DNA of 64,000 nt from Methanoculleus sp. UBA374 (GCA_002508705.1 DAYL01000018.1:62001-126000); one strand, 5' to 3'. Counted from the first letter of the stretch, positions 43,346 to 52,991 are shown. Notes: generated by a model not told the origin, from the sequence alone. Made by a program: numbers and translations.

Positions 43346-43784
43346 TGGACCGTTGCATCTAATATTTCACACACCATCGCCTCACGTGAGCACTGTTCGG
43401 TGTAGAGCCGCGAAGCCGCGGAGATTATTGCATCGATCCCGATGATCGGACTCTGTTCGATGCTCATCCCCCCTCATTGGAGGTGGGCGCGGGATCAGGA
43501 TGTTCCCCGGTTCGTTCCAGACAGTGGACCGTGGGAGGTATCGCCTTTGGGGGTGGGACAGGGGAGGGGGAACTCCCCCTCCCCGCAGGAGGGTATCCGT
43601 ACGTCTTTCTGGAGGTATGTTCGCAGTGGACCGTGGTGGCTATTCGCCCCGGGACCCAGGAATGACACTCCCCCAGGTTAGTATAGTGGTTACTCGGAAT
43701 CGGGCCACTATTGACTGCTCCCCAATCTTTCGCGTGAGAGAGCAACCCCACACACCAGGAGCAGCAAAATAAGGTGTCCACTAG
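43341..43784. repeat. Non-coding stretch bounded by ACTAGTGGAC inverted repeats
   Basis: ACTAGTGGAC at 43341-43350 is repeated in reverse complement as GTCCACTAGT at 43775-43784. Inside are two further AGTGGACCGT words (43523-43532, 43625-43634). No protein frame is convincing between 43346 and the TPR gene end at 43911. It may be a small non-autonomous element or the scar of one. Confidence 0.4.
43561..43584. repeat. Strong GC-rich hairpin
   Basis: GGGGAGGGGG-AACT-CCCCCTCCCC, ten perfect pairs with a four-base loop, inside the non-coding stretch at 43341-43784. It is too far from the upstream gene end (216 bases) to be its simple terminator. It may be part of the suspected mobile element. 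Confidence 0.45.
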
Positions 43785-43910
43785 TCAACAAACAATTTTT
43801 TTGACGGTGGGATGGGAACAATGAGAAGGGGTAATCTGGTCCTCCTCACCGGGGCCTGATGACAGAAGCGGCAGCGGTGCGGAGATGTTCCCGGGCCCGG
43901 TGCCCTCCGC

Positions 43911-45560
43911 TCACCGCTGCAGCCGCAGCAGCCGCTCGCGGCATCTGTCTGCCTCGGCGGGGCGGTCGAGGCAGACGAGCGCCGTCGCCTTTCCTTTGAG
44001 CGTCTCGGCATCGTCGGGGTTCGCGGCAAGCGCCTGGTCGTAGCATTCGAGCGCTTCTTCAAAGCGTTCCAGGATCACGAGGGCGTTTCCCTTTGTGCTC
44101 CAGGCCTGAACCTTTGTGGGGTCGGCTTCGAGCGCCCGGGTGCAGCAGGCGACGGCCTCGCCGTAGCGCCCGAGGATGAAGAGCGCAAGGCCTTTGTTGT
44201 ACCAGGCGTCCGCATTCTCCGGGTGGGCCAGGAGCTCCCGGTCGTAGCAGACGAGAGCCTGATCGTAGTGAGAAAGAACGGAGAGGACGTTTGCTTTGTT
44301 GCTCCAGACCCGGCGGTTCTCCGGGTCGATCTCGAGCGCCCGCTCGTAGCAGACGAGCGCCTTTTCATAGCGTTCGAGCCGGTAGAGTGCGTTTCCGTAG
44401 TTGTTCCAGGCAACGGCGTTCTCGGGGGCCGCCCGGACCACGGCCTGGTAGCAGGCGATCGCCGTCTCGTAATCCCCGAGGGCGTAGTAACCCTCTCCCC
44501 GATAGTAGCATGCGTCCGTGTGGTCGGCCCGGAGCCTGAGCGCCTGGTCGAAGCACTCTATCGCTTCCACGTAACGCTTTTGGGTGAAGAGAAGATGACC
44601 CTTCTGGTGCCAGATCTCCGCATCGACGGCGTTCTCCCTGAGCGCCCGGTCGAAGCAGGCGAGCGAGAGGCTGTAGCGCTTCAACGTCTTCAGCGCCGCG
44701 GCTTTATGATACCAGATCCCGGGATGGTCGGGATTGATCTGGAACGCCCGGTCGTAGCAGGAGATCGCCTCGTCATAGCGCCCCAGGTGGTGCAACGCCA
44801 GGCCGCGGTTGTACCAGGCATCGTCGTCGTCGGGGTGGAGGGCGAGGGCCCGGTCGAACGACCCGACCGCTTCTTCGTATCGCTGCAGCGCCGCAAGCGT
44901 GCATCCCCGGGTATGCCAGGTGTCGGCGTGGTCCGGGTCGATGGCGACGGTCCGGTCGTAGCACTCGAGCGCATCGCCGCACCGGCCGAGGAGGAGATGG
45001 ACCGTCCCCTTGCTGTACCAGGCGTTTGTGTTCCCGGGATCGAGCGCGATGACCCGGTCGTAACAGTCGATGGCTGCGTCGTATCGGCGCCCGGTGGCAA
45101 GCGCCGTGCCCCGGGCGTTCCAGACCTCGATCCGGCCCGGCTCGAGGGCGATGACCCGGTCGTAGCAGTCGATAGCGTCGGTGGTTCGCCCGAGCTTTCT
45201 GAGGGCGTTTCCCCTGACGAACCAGGCATCCGCCGAGTCGGGGGCGAGTTCCACCGCCCGACCGCAGGAGCCGGCCGCCTCACGGTACTCCCGGAGATTG
45301 TAGAGCGCCTGTCCCCGGGCGAGCCAGAAGCGGGCGGAGGCCGGGTCGATCCTGACGGCCTGGTCGAAACACCCTGCGGCTTCCCGGTCGCGCCCGGCGG
45401 CGGTGAGGGCGAGCCCTTTGTGGTACCAGGCAGCGGTGTCGTCGGCATTCCGGGCAACCGCCCGGTCGTAGCATTCGACGGCCCGGTCGTACTGCCCCTG
45501 CTCGGCGTATGCCCGTCCCTTCCTGCACCAGGCCTCGGCGCTCTTCCAGGGGAGTTCCAT
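43911..45560 (-). CDS. TPR protein with about 16 tandem repeats
   Basis: 549 residues from ATG 45560, almost wholly made of 34-residue tetratricopeptide repeats. Each begins like AWY.KG.AL and ends FDRAL.L.PD (sixteen such starts from AWCRKG to TLKGKA). There is no signal peptide and no other domain. An unbroken solenoid of this length acts as a protein-binding scaffold; partners are unknown. The repeats are very alike at DNA level, so copy number could vary between strains. A longer reading upstream to 45821 lacks repeat character. The radC-like gene diverges from it. Confidence 0.88.
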   Translation of the reverse strand: MELPWKSAEAWCRKGRAYAEQGQYDRAVECYDRAVARNADDTAAWYHKGLALTAAGRDREAAGCFDQAVRIDPASARFWLARGQALYNLREYREAAGSCGRAVELAPDSADAWFVRGNALRKLGRTTDAIDCYDRVIALEPGRIEVWNARGTALATGRRYDAAIDCYDRVIALDPGNTNAWYSKGTVHLLLGRCGDALECYDRTVAIDPDHADTWHTRGCTLAALQRYEEAVGSFDRALALHPDDDDAWYNRGLALHHLGRYDEAISCYDRAFQINPDHPGIWYHKAAALKTLKRYSLSLACFDRALRENAVDAEIWHQKGHLLFTQKRYVEAIECFDQALRLRADHTDACYYRGEGYYALGDYETAIACYQAVVRAAPENAVAWNNYGNALYRLERYEKALVCYERALEIDPENRRVWSNKANVLSVLSHYDQALVCYDRELLAHPENADAWYNKGLALFILGRYGEAVACCTRALEADPTKVQAWSTKGNALVILERFEEALECYDQALAANPDDAETLKGKATALVCLDRPAEADRCRERLLRLQR

Positions 45561-45744
45561 TTCGTGAGTGATTGCCGTCCATAGGTAAAAAGGATTCGAT
45601 AAAACACCCGAAAACCTTCTACGGTGAAGGAGAAACGTTCTCCTGAATCTTTTCCCGGGACAAAATTTTTCCGTGCGCGGAGTAAATTGGCAACGTATAC
45701 ATGCTCCGGGATCAAAATGAGGAACCAGAAGGGGCCGGTTGACG

Positions 45745-46413
45745 ATGAAGAGGATGCGCGATATCCCGGACCGCGATCGCCCGCGTGAGAAGCTGGCGAC
45801 GCGGGGGCCGCAGGCGCTCACCGATACCGAACTGATCGCTCTCCTCCTCGGGGGAGGAACAAAAGGCCGGGATGTCCGGGAGATCGCCGGCGGCGTCGAA
45901 CGCTACCTGGAGAAGGCCGGAGGCAGCCCGTCATATGGTGACCTCCTTACGATCGAGGGGATCGGCCCGGCGAAAGCCTGCGAGATCATGGCCTGTTTCG
46001 AGCTCGGGCGGCGGTACCTCGGGGACGACGGCGTTTCGGGGTGCCGGATTGCTTGCCCCGAGGACGTCCTCCCGCTGGTCGCGGAATGGCGGGACAGGAA
46101 ACAGGAGTATTTTCTTTGCATAACCCTCAGCGGCGCCGGCGAGGTGATAAAACGCCGGACCGTCACCGTCGGGACCCTGAACCAGAGCCTCGTCCACCCC
46201 CGGGAGGTCTTTGCCGAGGCGATCACCGACCGCGCCGCCTCGGTAATCCTGATCCACAACCACCCCTCGGGCACGCTCTCGCCCTCCACGCAGGACCTCG
46301 ACGTCACCCGGCAACTCGTCGAAGCCGGGTCGATCCTCGGCATCCGGGTGCTCGACCACATCATCGTTACAAAGAAGGGCTACGTGAGCCTGAAGGAACT
46401 CGGGGAGATCTGA
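45745..46413 (+). CDS. radC: RadC/JAB-domain (JAMM) protein
   Basis: 222 residues from ATG 45745. An N-terminal helix-hairpin-helix region (LLTIEGIGPAKACEIMACFE) is followed by the JAMM zinc motif VILIHNHPSGTLSPSTQDLD (His171, His173, Asp184). HIIVTKKGYVSLKELGEI ends the protein, as usual for the family. Once linked to DNA repair, the family has no settled function; the fold suggests a metalloprotease or DNA-processing role. It has its own promoter region of about 180 bases shared with the TPR gene. Confidence 0.9.
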   Translation: MKRMRDIPDRDRPREKLATRGPQALTDTELIALLLGGGTKGRDVREIAGGVERYLEKAGGSPSYGDLLTIEGIGPAKACEIMACFELGRRYLGDDGVSGCRIACPEDVLPLVAEWRDRKQEYFLCITLSGAGEVIKRRTVTVGTLNQSLVHPREVFAEAITDRAASVILIHNHPSGTLSPSTQDLDVTRQLVEAGSILGIRVLDHIIVTKKGYVSLKELGEI

Positions 46414-46619
46414 CGCCCTCACACGCCCGCTGCACCGGGAGGACGCGACGCACAAAACGGACGAGGATTGCGGTGTCCTCTTATTCCGGTCATTTCTCAC
46501 TTCGGGTTGCCCGGTTTACCGTTTTATAGAAGATTTTTGAAAAGAATAGGATCTGGATATATCGGCATCCCCCGAAAATGCTTCGTGAACGGTCATGGGC
46601 CGGGGATGCATGATTTGCG

Positions 46620-46877
46620 TCAGTTCTGTTCCCTATCGATCTCTCTGATGAGCTCCCGCATCTTTCCTTTATACTCAGGAGTGTCCATCATCTCGAATAG
46701 TTCCGTACGGAGGGTGCGTTTGAAATACTCCTCGTCAACGTAACGTATTACGGCGGTCTCAACAACGTCGGATATGTGCGGGTGCTGACCGCTGTCAACT
46801 AATTCCTGAGCCTGATCCAGTATACGCTGGGAAAGGCGCACATTAACCTGTTTTTTTCTTCGATTTTGATCGTGCAT
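46620..46877 (-). CDS. Ribbon-helix-helix DNA-binding protein
   Basis: 85 residues from ATG 46877. RKKQVNVRLSQRILDQAQEL begins with the DNA-contacting strand, followed by two helices, ISDVVETAVIRYVDEEYFKR. The tail EMMDTPEYKGKMRELIREID is charged and helical. This resembles CopG/Arc-type regulators and antitoxins, but no toxin-like frame adjoins it. The 206-base gap to radC (46414-46619) shows nothing further. Confidence 0.7.
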   Translation of the reverse strand: MHDQNRRKKQVNVRLSQRILDQAQELVDSGQHPHISDVVETAVIRYVDEEYFKRTLRTELFEMMDTPEYKGKMRELIREIDREQN

Positions 46878-46913
46878 ACTCCCGGCGCTACCATATGCGA
46901 TGTTAAATCTCAA

Positions 46914-47298
46914 ATAGCAAAGTAAACTATATGGGATGTATATGGGTTACAATTATATGTGAGCCATACTTACAGAGTATCATGAAACTGAAACGGGCGC
47001 CCGTTGAATCGACGCGACGCGCGATCAGAAGGATCTTCCCGGTTCGATGGTCGGCGCGCGGAACGACAGCAACACCGTCAATCACGGTCTACCGGTCCAT
47101 TCTGTGGAGATCGACGACCTCGCCCTCCGCTTCCTCTCCGGAGATCGGTTCACCATCGCCCGGCGGTCCGATGTGCCGTTACTGCGGGGAGAATCGCCGT
47201 TCTTTTGGACGTTTCCGGGAATTCGCGCTCTCTGCGTCCCGAATTACTGGAAAAAGTATATAATCTCTCATCAGCTAAGGGTACACGAGGATACTATC
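46914..47298. other. 385-base gap upstream of the Yip1-like gene
   Basis: An AT-rich promoter-like patch lies at 46920-46975. The rest is open in more than one plus-strand frame but shows no convincing protein or ribosome site before the ATG at 47299. Nothing recognised. Confidence 0.35.
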
Positions 47299-47954
47299 AT
47301 GAAAACTGGATTTCTCCGGGTGCTGCTCAGTCCCGGGAATTTTTTCGAGGAACGCATGCGGACCGAGCCGGGCCTGAAAGTGCCGGCGCTGATTGCGCTC
47401 GTCATCGGGGTGATCGGTGCGGTCTCGGCCGCACTGGCGACGAACCTGACCATCGGTATACTCCCCGCGGATATGCGGGCCTGGGGGGGATCATGGTGGC
47501 CGGCGTCGCGGTTGCTGCCGTCATTGGGGGTTTCCTCACGTGGATCGTCGTCGGCATCGTCTTCTACCTCATCTCGATGATCTTCAAGGGCAAAGGATCG
47601 CTCACCCGGACGCTGGAGTTCACGGGCTACGGGTTCCTGCCCCAGGTCTTCGGGAGCCTGATCGGGGTCGTTCTCTCCTACCAGATTCTCTCGGGCATCA
47701 CGGTCCCGGCCGCAACGAGCCCTGAGGAGATCGTGGCCGTGACGGAGACCCTCACGGAGATGCTGGCGGCCGACCCCCTGACATCGGTCGCCACGCTCGT
47801 GACGGTCCTCTTCCTTCTCTGGAGCGCAAATATATGGATCTTCGGCATGAAATACGCACGGGGCCTCTCCACGCGGAACGCGGCCCTCACCGTCGGGATA
47901 CCCGTGGGGCTCTACATCATCTCTCTACTTATCCCCCTTATCGGATGGCTGTAA
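47299..47954 (+). pseudogene. Yip1-family membrane protein, frameshifted at a G7 run
   Basis: The frame from ATG 47299 gives MKTGFLRVLLSPGNFFEERM and LIALVIGVIGAVSAALATNL, then loses sense after MRAWGG. The +1 related frame continues IMVAGVAVAAVIGGFLTWIV, MIFKGKGSLTRTLEFTGYGF to a stop at 47954. Together they make a roughly 218-residue, five-helix Yip1-domain protein. The break is in GGGGGGG (47483-47489); eight or five G restores the frame. It may be a sequencing error, a true loss, or slippage-based switching. It sits directly before the CARDB/ABC genes (1-base gap). Confidence 0.65.
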
Positions 47955-47955
47955 T

Positions 47956-49098
47956 ATGAAACCACTTCATCTCTTTATCGTAGCACTCCTCTGCGCCGTT
48001 GCAGTGGTCGCCGGACCGGCACAGGCCGGACCGGCGGACATCACCGTGACCTCCTCCGCGACCGATCCCCCGGTCCTGATGAAAGGCGATACCGGGACGC
48101 TCACGGTGACGATCCAGAACAACGGTGCCGAATCGGTTGCCATCAAGAGCGCCCGGCTCTTTGGGAGCGGCGTGGTGGCGCTGAGCGACCCTTACCCCTC
48201 GGTCGGGGAGATAGGCGCCGGGAACGCGAAGACGTTCACCTTCACCGTCCGGGCGGACGGGGGAGAGGGGACGTTCTACCCTGTGTTCGTCCTTGACTTC
48301 CGCGACGGCGCCGGCAACCTCCGTTACCCGGTCCCGGTCCAGGTCGAGGACACCCCGCTCAGCGTCTCGGTGGTCGGAAAGCCGGACGCCTTCGCCGAAG
48401 GGCGGACGGCCGATATCACCGTCCGGGTCGGCAACCCCCGCCCGAACGCGGCGTCCGGCGTCCAGGTGATCCCGCAGGGAACCGGCTTTACCGCGACACC
48501 GAACGGCGGATTCATCGGCGCTCTCGCTGCCGACGGTTCTGCGACCGTTCTCTTTAATCTGACCCCTGCCGCTGAGACGGACGTCACTTTCCAGGTGACC
48601 TGGCGTAACGGCATCAACACCCACACGACCGACCTCGTTCTCCCGATCGCGTTCGGCGAGGATAAAAGGCAGGCCGACCCGGTCGTCACCAACATCGAGG
48701 TCACGCCCGTTGCCGGGGGCTACCGGGTCGTGGGCGACGTCATGAACGCCGGACTTGAGGCCGCACGGTCGGTGCTCGTCACCACCGGGGCGCCTGCGAC
48801 GCCTACGGACCCGTTCCGGGTCTACGTTGTCGGGACGCTCGACCCCGACGACATCTCATCGTTCGAGGTGACTCTTCGGGCCGACGCGAACGCAACCGAG
48901 GTCCCGGTCGTCGTCGAGTACCGCGACGACGACGGCAACCGCTATACGACGACGACGATGGTCGAGGTCGGCGGTACGACGACGCCTCTTAAGGAGCAGA
49001 GCGGCGACGGCGGCCTCCCGGTAGCCGGCATCATCGTTGTCGTGCTTGTCGCGCTCGGGATAGGCGGGGCCATCTACTACTCCTGGAGACGGACGTAA
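47956..49098 (+). CDS. Exported CARDB-like (COG1361) protein with C-terminal anchor, ABC-transporter partner
   Basis: 380 residues. A signal peptide (MKPLHLFIVALLCAVAVVAG, cleaved near AQAG) is followed by at least two beta-sandwich repeats (GTLTVTIQNNGAESVAIKSA, TADITVRVGNPRPNAASGVQ, VVGDVMNAGLEAARSVLVTT). The protein closes with a membrane span (GLPVAGIIVVVLVALGIGGA) and the positive end YYSWRRT. It is exposed outside the cell. It is followed at once by an ABC ATPase and permease, a set common in archaea, and probably presents or binds their substrate. Confidence 0.8.
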   Translation: MKPLHLFIVALLCAVAVVAGPAQAGPADITVTSSATDPPVLMKGDTGTLTVTIQNNGAESVAIKSARLFGSGVVALSDPYPSVGEIGAGNAKTFTFTVRADGGEGTFYPVFVLDFRDGAGNLRYPVPVQVEDTPLSVSVVGKPDAFAEGRTADITVRVGNPRPNAASGVQVIPQGTGFTATPNGGFIGALAADGSATVLFNLTPAAETDVTFQVTWRNGINTHTTDLVLPIAFGEDKRQADPVVTNIEVTPVAGGYRVVGDVMNAGLEAARSVLVTTGAPATPTDPFRVYVVGTLDPDDISSFEVTLRADANATEVPVVVEYRDDDGNRYTTTTMVEVGGTTTPLKEQSGDGGLPVAGIIVVVLVALGIGGAIYYSWRRT

Positions 49099-49103
49099 CG
49101 ACG

Positions 49104-49775
49104 ATGCCGGTCATCAGTTTCGATGCGGTCACGAAGGTCTATCCCCTCCCGGCCGGCGACGTCGTGGCGCTCGCCGGGATCGATCTCGCGATCGAGAAGG
49201 GCGAGTTCGTCCTGATCATGGGGCCGTCGGGGTCGGGGAAATCGACCCTCTTGAACATCATGGGATCGCTCGACGTCCCGACCTCGGGAGAGGTCACCAT
49301 AGCGGGCAAGCGGATCAGCGGGATGGACGACGACGAACTGACCCTTCTCCGGCGTGACCACATCGGGTTTGTCTTCCAGCAGTTCAACCTCATTCCGCTG
49401 CTCTCGGTGGTCGAGAACGTCGAGTACCCGCTTATCCTGAAGGGCCGGCAGAACCGGTCCCGCGAGCGGGCCGAGGAGGTCCTCGCGGCGGTGGGGATCG
49501 CCGAGACGCATTTCACCCACAAACCCGGGGAACTCTCCGGCGGACAGCAGCAGCGCGTGGCGATAGCCCGGGCGCTCGTGAACGACCCGGACTTCCTCCT
49601 CTGCGACGAGCCGACCGGGAACCTGGACACAAAGACCGGGACCGCGATCATGGATCTCCTCGACCGGATGAACCGCGAGGAGGGCAAGACGGTCGCCATG
49701 GTCACCCACGACCCCCGGATGACGGAGTACGCCGACCGGACGATCCGGCTCGTCGACGGGAGGGTGGTAGAATGA
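49104..49775 (+). CDS. ABC transporter ATP-binding protein, LolD/MacB type
   Basis: 223 residues. Walker A is GPSGSGKST, the Q-loop is [20 protein letters not shown], the signature is [15 protein letters not shown], and Walker B is [15 protein letters not shown] followed by VTHDPRM. The DEPTGNLD wording is typical of ATPases working with FtsX-like permeases. ATG overlaps the permease start (ATGA). It powers the permease at 49772. Confidence 0.95.
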   Translation: MPVISFDAVTKVYPLPAGDVVALAGIDLAIEKGEFVLIMGPSGSGKSTLLNIMGSLDVPTSGEVTIAGKRISGMDDDELTLLRRDHIGFVFQQFNLIPLLSVVENVEYPLILKGRQNRSRERAEEVLAAVGIAETHFTHKPGELSGGQQQRVAIARALVNDPDFLLCDEPTGNLDTKTGTAIMDLLDRMNREEGKTVAMVTHDPRMTEYADRTIRLVDGRVVE

Positions 49776-50917
49776 CCTTCTTCGACCTCGCCCGCCGGAA
49801 CGTCAACCGCCACTGGCTCCGGTCGGTCCTTGCGATCCTCGGGATCGTCATCGGCGTCGTCGCGATCGCCACACTCGGCGTCATGGGCAACAGCATCGGC
49901 CTCATGTTCAACGACATGGTCACCGACGTCGGCGACACCCTCATCGTCTCTCCGGCGTCGGATTCGGGTACCACGAAACTCACCGAACGGCAGGTGGACG
50001 ATATCGCCCGGGCAATCGGCTCCAACCGGATCATCCCGTACGCGAGCACCGTCGATAAGATAACCGTGGGCGATAAGGAGAGCGGCGCGATGATCTACGC
50101 GATGCCGGCCGAGGATCTTCCCTCTCTGCTCGAAGTTGAGTCGGGGGCCTACCCGAAGGGCACGGGCGCCGGGTGCTTGATCGGGAGCGAACTTGCCGCA
50201 AACAGCAAGGAAAACGGCCTGAAACTCGGTGCCCGGGTCAGGATCGGAGATGAAACCCTCCGTGTGGTGGGCGTGCTCAAGGAACGGGGGATGGGTTTCG
50301 ACATCAACCCCGACTACGCCGTCATCGTACCTTATACCTGGTATTCAAGCCACTACGACGAGGATGAGTACGATCAGGCGATCGTGAAGGTCAAGGACGT
50401 CAACGACATCGACTCGGTCAAGGAATCGATCGAGCAGAAGATGAACCGGCGGGAGGATGTCGTCAACGTCATGGACACCCGGACAATTCTCGAGAGCATC
50501 TTTGCGGCGGCCGATTCGATCACGGTCTTCCTGATGGGTATCGGCGCGGTATCGCTCATCGTCGCCGGGGTCTCGATCCTGAACGTGATGCTGATGTCGG
50601 TGACCGAACGGATCAAGGAGATCGGTGTCCTGCGGAGCATCGGCACCCGCCGGAGCGAGGTGATGCGGATGTTCATCTACGAGGCCCTGATCCTCGGGGT
50701 TGTGGGCGCCGCTATCGGGGGGGTGCTCAGTTTCGGCACCGGCTACGTGATTACGGCGGTCATCGTCGAGAACGCAGACTACCTCTTCAACCCGGGGAGT
50801 CTCCTCTACATCGTCTTCGGGATGGCGTTCGGCGTCTTCACGAGCGTGGCCTCCGGCCTCTACCCGGCCTGGAAGGCGGCGCAACTAAACCCTATCCAGG
50901 CGCTGCGGCACGAGTGA
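49772..50917 (+). CDS. ABC transporter permease, MacB/FtsX type
   Basis: 381 residues. One helix is near the N terminus ([20 protein letters not shown]), a large outside domain (about 45-250) follows, and then three C-terminal helices ([60 protein letters not shown]). The [19 protein letters not shown] coupling loop and the ending [18 protein letters not shown] are hallmarks. It works mechanically with the ATPase to export or move lipoproteins or peptides. A T-rich tract just after the stop (50937-50944) may terminate the operon. Confidence 0.93.
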   Translation: MTFFDLARRNVNRHWLRSVLAILGIVIGVVAIATLGVMGNSIGLMFNDMVTDVGDTLIVSPASDSGTTKLTERQVDDIARAIGSNRIIPYASTVDKITVGDKESGAMIYAMPAEDLPSLLEVESGAYPKGTGAGCLIGSELAANSKENGLKLGARVRIGDETLRVVGVLKERGMGFDINPDYAVIVPYTWYSSHYDEDEYDQAIVKVKDVNDIDSVKESIEQKMNRREDVVNVMDTRTILESIFAAADSITVFLMGIGAVSLIVAGVSILNVMLMSVTERIKEIGVLRSIGTRRSEVMRMFIYEALILGVVGAAIGGVLSFGTGYVITAVIVENADYLFNPGSLLYIVFGMAFGVFTSVASGLYPAWKAAQLNPIQALRHE

Positions 50918-50921
50918 CGGC

Positions 50922-51185
50922 CTACCCCGCACACTTCTTTTTTTCTCGCTCGATCTCGTCACGGAGCGTTTCGGCGATATCCCGGGTCTCCGGGGGCGCG
51001 CCCGGGAGGAGGGTGAGGTACTCGTTCTCCCCTTCGGCGACGAGCAGGGCAACCGGCGTCAGGCTGACCGCTGCGGTTTCCTCTCCGTATACCGCGAGCG
51101 CTCTGATGATGGGGATGATGCACCGGCCGCCCGCCCTGCGGGCACCGCCGACGACGAGGCGGGTCTTCTCAGGCACCCGGAGCAC
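50922..51185 (-). CDS. Small conserved-looking protein of unknown function
   Basis: 87 residues from ATG 51185, overlapping the DUF2953 gene by 17 bases. RLVVGGARRAGGRCIIPIIR, LAVYGEETAAVSLTPVALLV and TLLPGAPPETRDIAETLRDE suggest a compact alpha/beta fold, with a C-terminal Lys-rich end KKKCAG. No family is recognised. It is last in the GerW-DUF2953 run on the minus strand and convergent with the ABC permease. Confidence 0.55.
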   Translation of the reverse strand: MLRVPEKTRLVVGGARRAGGRCIIPIIRALAVYGEETAAVSLTPVALLVAEGENEYLTLLPGAPPETRDIAETLRDEIEREKKKCAG

Positions 51186-51846
51186 CTCTTCCCGGGACCT
51201 GACGGAGCCGCTCTCTGACCGGTTTCTGGAGTAAAGCCTGCACGACCGGGATGATGATCAGGAGCGGGCGGCGGACCTGCATCCGGAGCGTGAGGGCGCC
51301 TTCGAAGACCCGGCGGTCGAAGACCGGGGTCAGCACGAAATCGATTGTCTCCGCCGGCCAGAGAGCGTATCGGGCGGCGGTATAGTAGCCGTAGACGACG
51401 CCGGTGTCGGCGGGGCTGTCGAGACCGAGGGTGACGTCGCCCCGGAGCGTCTCAAGATAGAGAGAGCGGTAGACGGCGGCGAGGACTTTTCGGATATGGG
51501 GCCAGAGGTCGCCGGCGGCGCCGAGGTAGTCCCGTACCGGTCGTGCAGGCCCCTGTTTTTCCGCCGTTTTCTCCTCTTTTTCCGGCTCTGTGGCCGCTAT
51601 CGCCCGAAGGTCCCGGGTCATGACCCGACGGCCGGCGACGAGGACCTCGAGCACCTGCACCGCGTCGTCGACCCGGACCCGCGCTCCCACGATGCCCCAG
51701 GCTACGATTGCCGTCGCCCGGGCTCTCTCCCGCGTGCAGTCGGCGGCCGCCTCGACGATCACCGGGACCAGGTAGAGAGCAAGCAGGAGAGCGAGGATGA
51801 CGGCGGCGACGACGAGCAGGATGGAGAAAAGAATGGCCGCGACCAT
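51169..51846 (-). CDS. DUF2953 membrane-anchored protein
   Basis: 225 residues. An N-terminal span (VAAILFSILLVVAAVILALL) is followed by a soluble region with LETLRGDVTLGLDSPADTGV and YGYYTAARYALWPAETIDFV, which is the DUF2953 pattern. A second hydrophobic segment lies near the end (RPLLIIIPVVQALLQKP). In Bacillus the DUF2953 protein YtfI pairs with GerW/YtfJ, and the same pair is seen here, 20 bases apart. Confidence 0.75.
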   Translation of the reverse strand: MVAAILFSILLVVAAVILALLLALYLVPVIVEAAADCTRERARATAIVAWGIVGARVRVDDAVQVLEVLVAGRRVMTRDLRAIAATEPEKEEKTAEKQGPARPVRDYLGAAGDLWPHIRKVLAAVYRSLYLETLRGDVTLGLDSPADTGVVYGYYTAARYALWPAETIDFVLTPVFDRRVFEGALTLRMQVRRPLLIIIPVVQALLQKPVRERLRQVPGRGAPGA

Positions 51847-51866
51847 GGAATGGAGGGAAGAGAGCC

Positions 51867-52319
51867 TTACGCCTCTTCTTCACCGCCGACCGGGATCTCC
51901 TTTCCTTCTTCCGAGACCCAGGGGGTCTTGCCCTTGCGCTGCATCATCGCCGAGCCTTTCTCGAACGCTTTTCCGATGTGCGGGCCGACCGTCTCCCCGA
52001 GTGCCGTGATGACCTCGGCGATCTCGCTCTTCTTCTTCAGCGACACCACCTGAATGCCCTCGGCGCCGGGGACGCCTTTGGTGACGACGATCAGGGCAAC
52101 GGCCGATATGCCGCCTCCGCCGCCGGTCCCGGACCCGCCGTGCTGTCCTTCTTCCTTACGCCCTCCCATGCCTTCTCCGGCGCCGAACCCGAACCCGAAC
52201 TCGGCGACAGGGATGATCACCCGTTCTCCGGCATCGACCGGGGCACCGAGGACCGCACTCGCGCAGAGCGTTCTTGCCAGTTGGTCGACGGTTATCTGGA
52301 GCATAGATTCGCCAGTCAT
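51867..52319 (-). CDS. GerW (YtfJ)-family protein
   Basis: 150 residues, probably from ATG 52319 with GGTG nearby. VDAGERVIIPVAEFGFGFGA, a Gly-rich loop (GGSGTGGGGGISAVALIVVT) and GAEGIQVVSLKKKSEIAEVI match GerW/YtfJ. In spore formers it serves germination; archaea have no spores, so the role must be different. It precedes DUF2953 on the same strand. Confidence 0.85.
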   Translation of the reverse strand: MTGESMLQITVDQLARTLCASAVLGAPVDAGERVIIPVAEFGFGFGAGEGMGGRKEEGQHGGSGTGGGGGISAVALIVVTKGVPGAEGIQVVSLKKKSEIAEVITALGETVGPHIGKAFEKGSAMMQRKGKTPWVSEEGKEIPVGGEEEA

Positions 52320-52406
52320 GTTGTTCACCACACGTATTCCAATCTCCTGCCTCTTATATAATGGTTGGGGTTTCCGGCGTCCGCCGGGGGCCGGACGATG
52401 CCGACC

Positions 52407-52991
52407 TTAGAGTAGAAGGCGCCAGCCCACGGCCAGTGCGACGATGACGGCGAGGCCGAGGGCGGCAGCAAGCACCCGGCGGGCGTCGGGGCTCGTGAGC
52501 CGGGCGAGGGCGGACTCGAGTTCCTGCCGGTAGAGGCAGGCGAAGAGTCCGGCGATCACGAAGAAGAGGAGCCATTCGCTCGGCTGGGCAAGTTCCCGCA
52601 GGACTGAGTTCCAGAGGTAGTCTTTCGGGTAGTGGTGCTCCTGGAGCGGGCCGAGGAACGGCCAGAACCACTCGACGGGATGCCGCCACATCGAATCGAG
52701 GACCTGGTGGCTCGCCATGCCGGCGGCCAGCGCGAGGAGGCCGATTCTTTTGCGGTAGCGGTAGATGAGGAGGCTGGCGAGGGCGACCAGGGAAAGAACG
52801 GTGAGGCCGTGGCAATATATCCTGCCGTAGCCTACGGTTTCGGCGAGGACGATGTGCCCGAGGGGCTTGTCGATCAGGTCGGGGAGCACGCCCCCGAGTG
52901 CGCCGAAGGCGATAACCCGCCGGTCGCCGGCGATCGCCGCGAAGACGATCCCGATGAGAATTCCGGCCATGGCGTGGGCGAGGAGGTACAT
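52407..52991 (-). CDS. Membrane-bound metal-dependent hydrolase, YdjM/DUF457 type
   Basis: 194 residues with four to five helices. MYLLAHAMAGILIGIVF, FGALGGVLPDLIDKPLGHIV and AAGMASHQVLDSMWRHPVEW carry the His/Asp residues conserved in the family of predicted inner-membrane hydrolases. The substrate is unknown. It is divergent from trpB2 across 140 bases that contain the trp promoter. Confidence 0.75.
   Translation of the reverse strand: MYLLAHAMAGILIGIVFAAIAGDRRVIAFGALGGVLPDLIDKPLGHIVLAETVGYGRIYCHGLTVLSLVALASLLIYRYRKRIGLLALAAGMASHQVLDSMWRHPVEWFWPFLGPLQEHHYPKDYLWNSVLRELAQPSEWLLFFVIAGLFACLYRQELESALARLTSPDARRVLAAALGLAVIVALAVGWRLLL

Noticed and set aside
44223..45584. Long plus-strand open frame opposite the TPR gene
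   Set aside because: It is the complement of the regular TPR repeats; its protein is a Gly/Val/Pro/Asp-rich repeat without domain character, an artefact of high GC.
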